A stretch of 5,534 nt of DNA from an uncultured Oscillospiraceae bacterium (GTDB taxonomy: Bacteria > Bacillota > Clostridia > Oscillospirales > Oscillospiraceae). The position numbers were made by a program, and so were the translations under genes. The stretch is taken from positions 1-5,534 of the forward strand of contig CAKTQE010000089.1 in assembly GCA_934593275.1 (NCBI GenBank). The letters are read 5' to 3'. Of this stretch, positions 4,930 to 5,534 are shown piece after piece; the first letter of the stretch is position 1, and each line of letters starts with the position of its first letter. Below the pieces are notes generated by a model. It had not been told where the DNA came from and made no database searches. It worked only from the letters and a program-made list of their open reading frames with translations.

Positions 4930-5534
4930 ATGGCGAGAAACGACGGGATTGACCGTACCAGTGCAAGAAACGTAAACTTGACTGCCGCCAAAATCGGAAA
5001 TGCCCAGCGGCACAACGAACGAGAAAAAGAATCCTATACCAACCCAGATATTATACCAGAACGCACCCCTCAGAACATCTATTTTAAGAAGCCTACTGCC
5101 GGATATGCAGAGATGTTTGCACAGATGGAAAAGAATGGTGCAATCTCCACTCGTGGCCTGAAAACGGATGCCAACCTTTACGGGGAACTGATTTTTGATG
5201 TCAACTCCGCCTACTTCTATAACCATGGTGGGTATGAGTTTGCCAAGCGATTTTATGAGGACGCTTACAAGGCTGCCATAGAGATTGTTGGCGGCGAACA
5301 GTATATTCTCTCCGCTGTTATGCACGCCGATGAGCGCAACCGAGCTATGTCCGAAGCACTGGGGCAGGATGTGTTCCACTATCATCTCCATGTGGTCTAT
5401 GTTCCAGTTGTGGAGAAGCAGATCCTCTGGTCCAAGAGGTGCAAAGACAAATCACTTGTGGGAACCGTCAAAGAAACAATTATGCAGGTAAGCAGCAGTA
5501 AAAAATGGCTGTCCAAACCGGCATTGGACGAACA
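4930..5534 (+). CDS. mobV: MobV family relaxase (Mob_Pre, plasmid mobilization/recombination protein), 3' end cut by the window edge
   Basis: The relaxase nicks oriT, stays covalently attached to the 5' end and pilots the single strand during mobilization, using a conjugation machine supplied by another element. The first 201 codons are present; family members are usually about 400-550 aa, so the C-terminal half is missing from the window. The N-terminal part (SARNVNLTAAKIGNAQRHNE, then SYTNPDI) is the familiar MobV start. The metal-binding motif is clear: His132, Asp134 and Glu135 (MHADERNRA), then His150, His152 and His154 (FHYHLHVVYVP). GAISTRGLK (70-78) lies in an upstream conserved block. 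ATG at 4930 follows AAAGGAG (4919-4925) with only 4 bases between. The candidate oriT is immediately upstream, so the relaxase may repress its own promoter when bound there, as described for pMV158. Confidence 0.94.
   Translation, partial: MARNDGIDRTSARNVNLTAAKIGNAQRHNEREKESYTNPDIIPERTPQNIYFKKPTAGYAEMFAQMEKNGAISTRGLKTDANLYGELIFDVNSAYFYNHGGYEFAKRFYEDAYKAAIEIVGGEQYILSAVMHADERNRAMSEALGQDVFHYHLHVVYVPVVEKQILWSKRCKDKSLVGTVKETIMQVSSSKKWLSKPALDE

Larger units (their letters stand above)
1..5534. mobile_element. part of an integrative (probably mobilizable) genetic element; both ends lie outside the window
   Basis: Every gene here belongs to the maintenance and transfer core of an integrated mobile element: tyrosine integrase, XRE regulator, small putative DNA-binding protein, PrimPol-DUF3987 replication protein, candidate oriT and MobV relaxase. 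The integrase normally sits close to one attachment site, so one element end probably lies just left of position 1, and the other lies beyond the relaxase. No type IV secretion genes are visible, so whether this is an IME or a segment of a full conjugative element cannot be decided. Organism assignment to Clostridia is inferred from protein families and translation signals. Confidence 0.85.

Noticed and set aside
4870..5391. Minus-strand open frame of 173 codons
   Set aside because: It is antisense to the MobV gene, whose metal-binding histidines are in the plus-strand frame.

Overview
The window is a stretch of an integrative mobile element, most likely an integrative and mobilizable element (IME) or the recombination/replication/mobilization block of a larger conjugative element. 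The host is probably a gut-type Clostridia (Bacillota): base composition looks near 50% GC by eye, Shine-Dalgarno sites are strong AAGGAGG-type, two genes start with TTG, and the gene families (tyrosine integrase with an N-terminal PNGYGSV stretch, XRE regulator, PrimPol-DUF3987 replication protein, MobV relaxase) are typical of elements in that group. No species can be named from the sequence alone.

Layout. Positions 1-1043 (minus) carry a tyrosine recombinase/integrase that runs off the left edge just after its catalytic tyrosine. Upstream of it on the same strand is an XRE-family regulator (1112-1738), probably in the same transcript. A compact divergent control region (about 1757-1874) separates this leftward arm from the rightward arm. 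It contains a promoter with perfect -35 and -10 hexamers for rightward transcription, a good leftward promoter for the regulator, and two 23-bp inverted repeats sharing the half-site AATACGAA that flank the rightward promoter. The rightward arm holds a 77-aa putative DNA-binding protein (1898-2131), a structured 137-bp gap, a 769-aa PrimPol plus DUF3987 ATPase/helicase replication protein (2269-4578), a 351-bp non-coding block full of hairpins, and the first 201 codons of a MobV relaxase (4930 to the right edge).

How it may work. The regulator would hold the rightward operon off through the AATACGAA operators. On derepression the small protein and the replication protein are made, the excised circle can be copied, and the relaxase nicks an origin of transfer just upstream of its own gene. 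A site at 4860-4869 preceded by an 8-bp inverted repeat closely resembles the MobV nick region known from pMV158.

The most notable points are: the integrase has leucine (residue 210) where the first catalytic arginine should be, with all other catalytic residues present; the candidate oriT; five copies of CCGCAG, four in the tips of small hairpins and one in the loop of the oriT hairpin, between the replication and relaxase genes; and mutually exclusive RNA structures in the leader of the replication gene. I see no tRNA, rRNA, CRISPR array, insertion sequence or cargo gene in the window.
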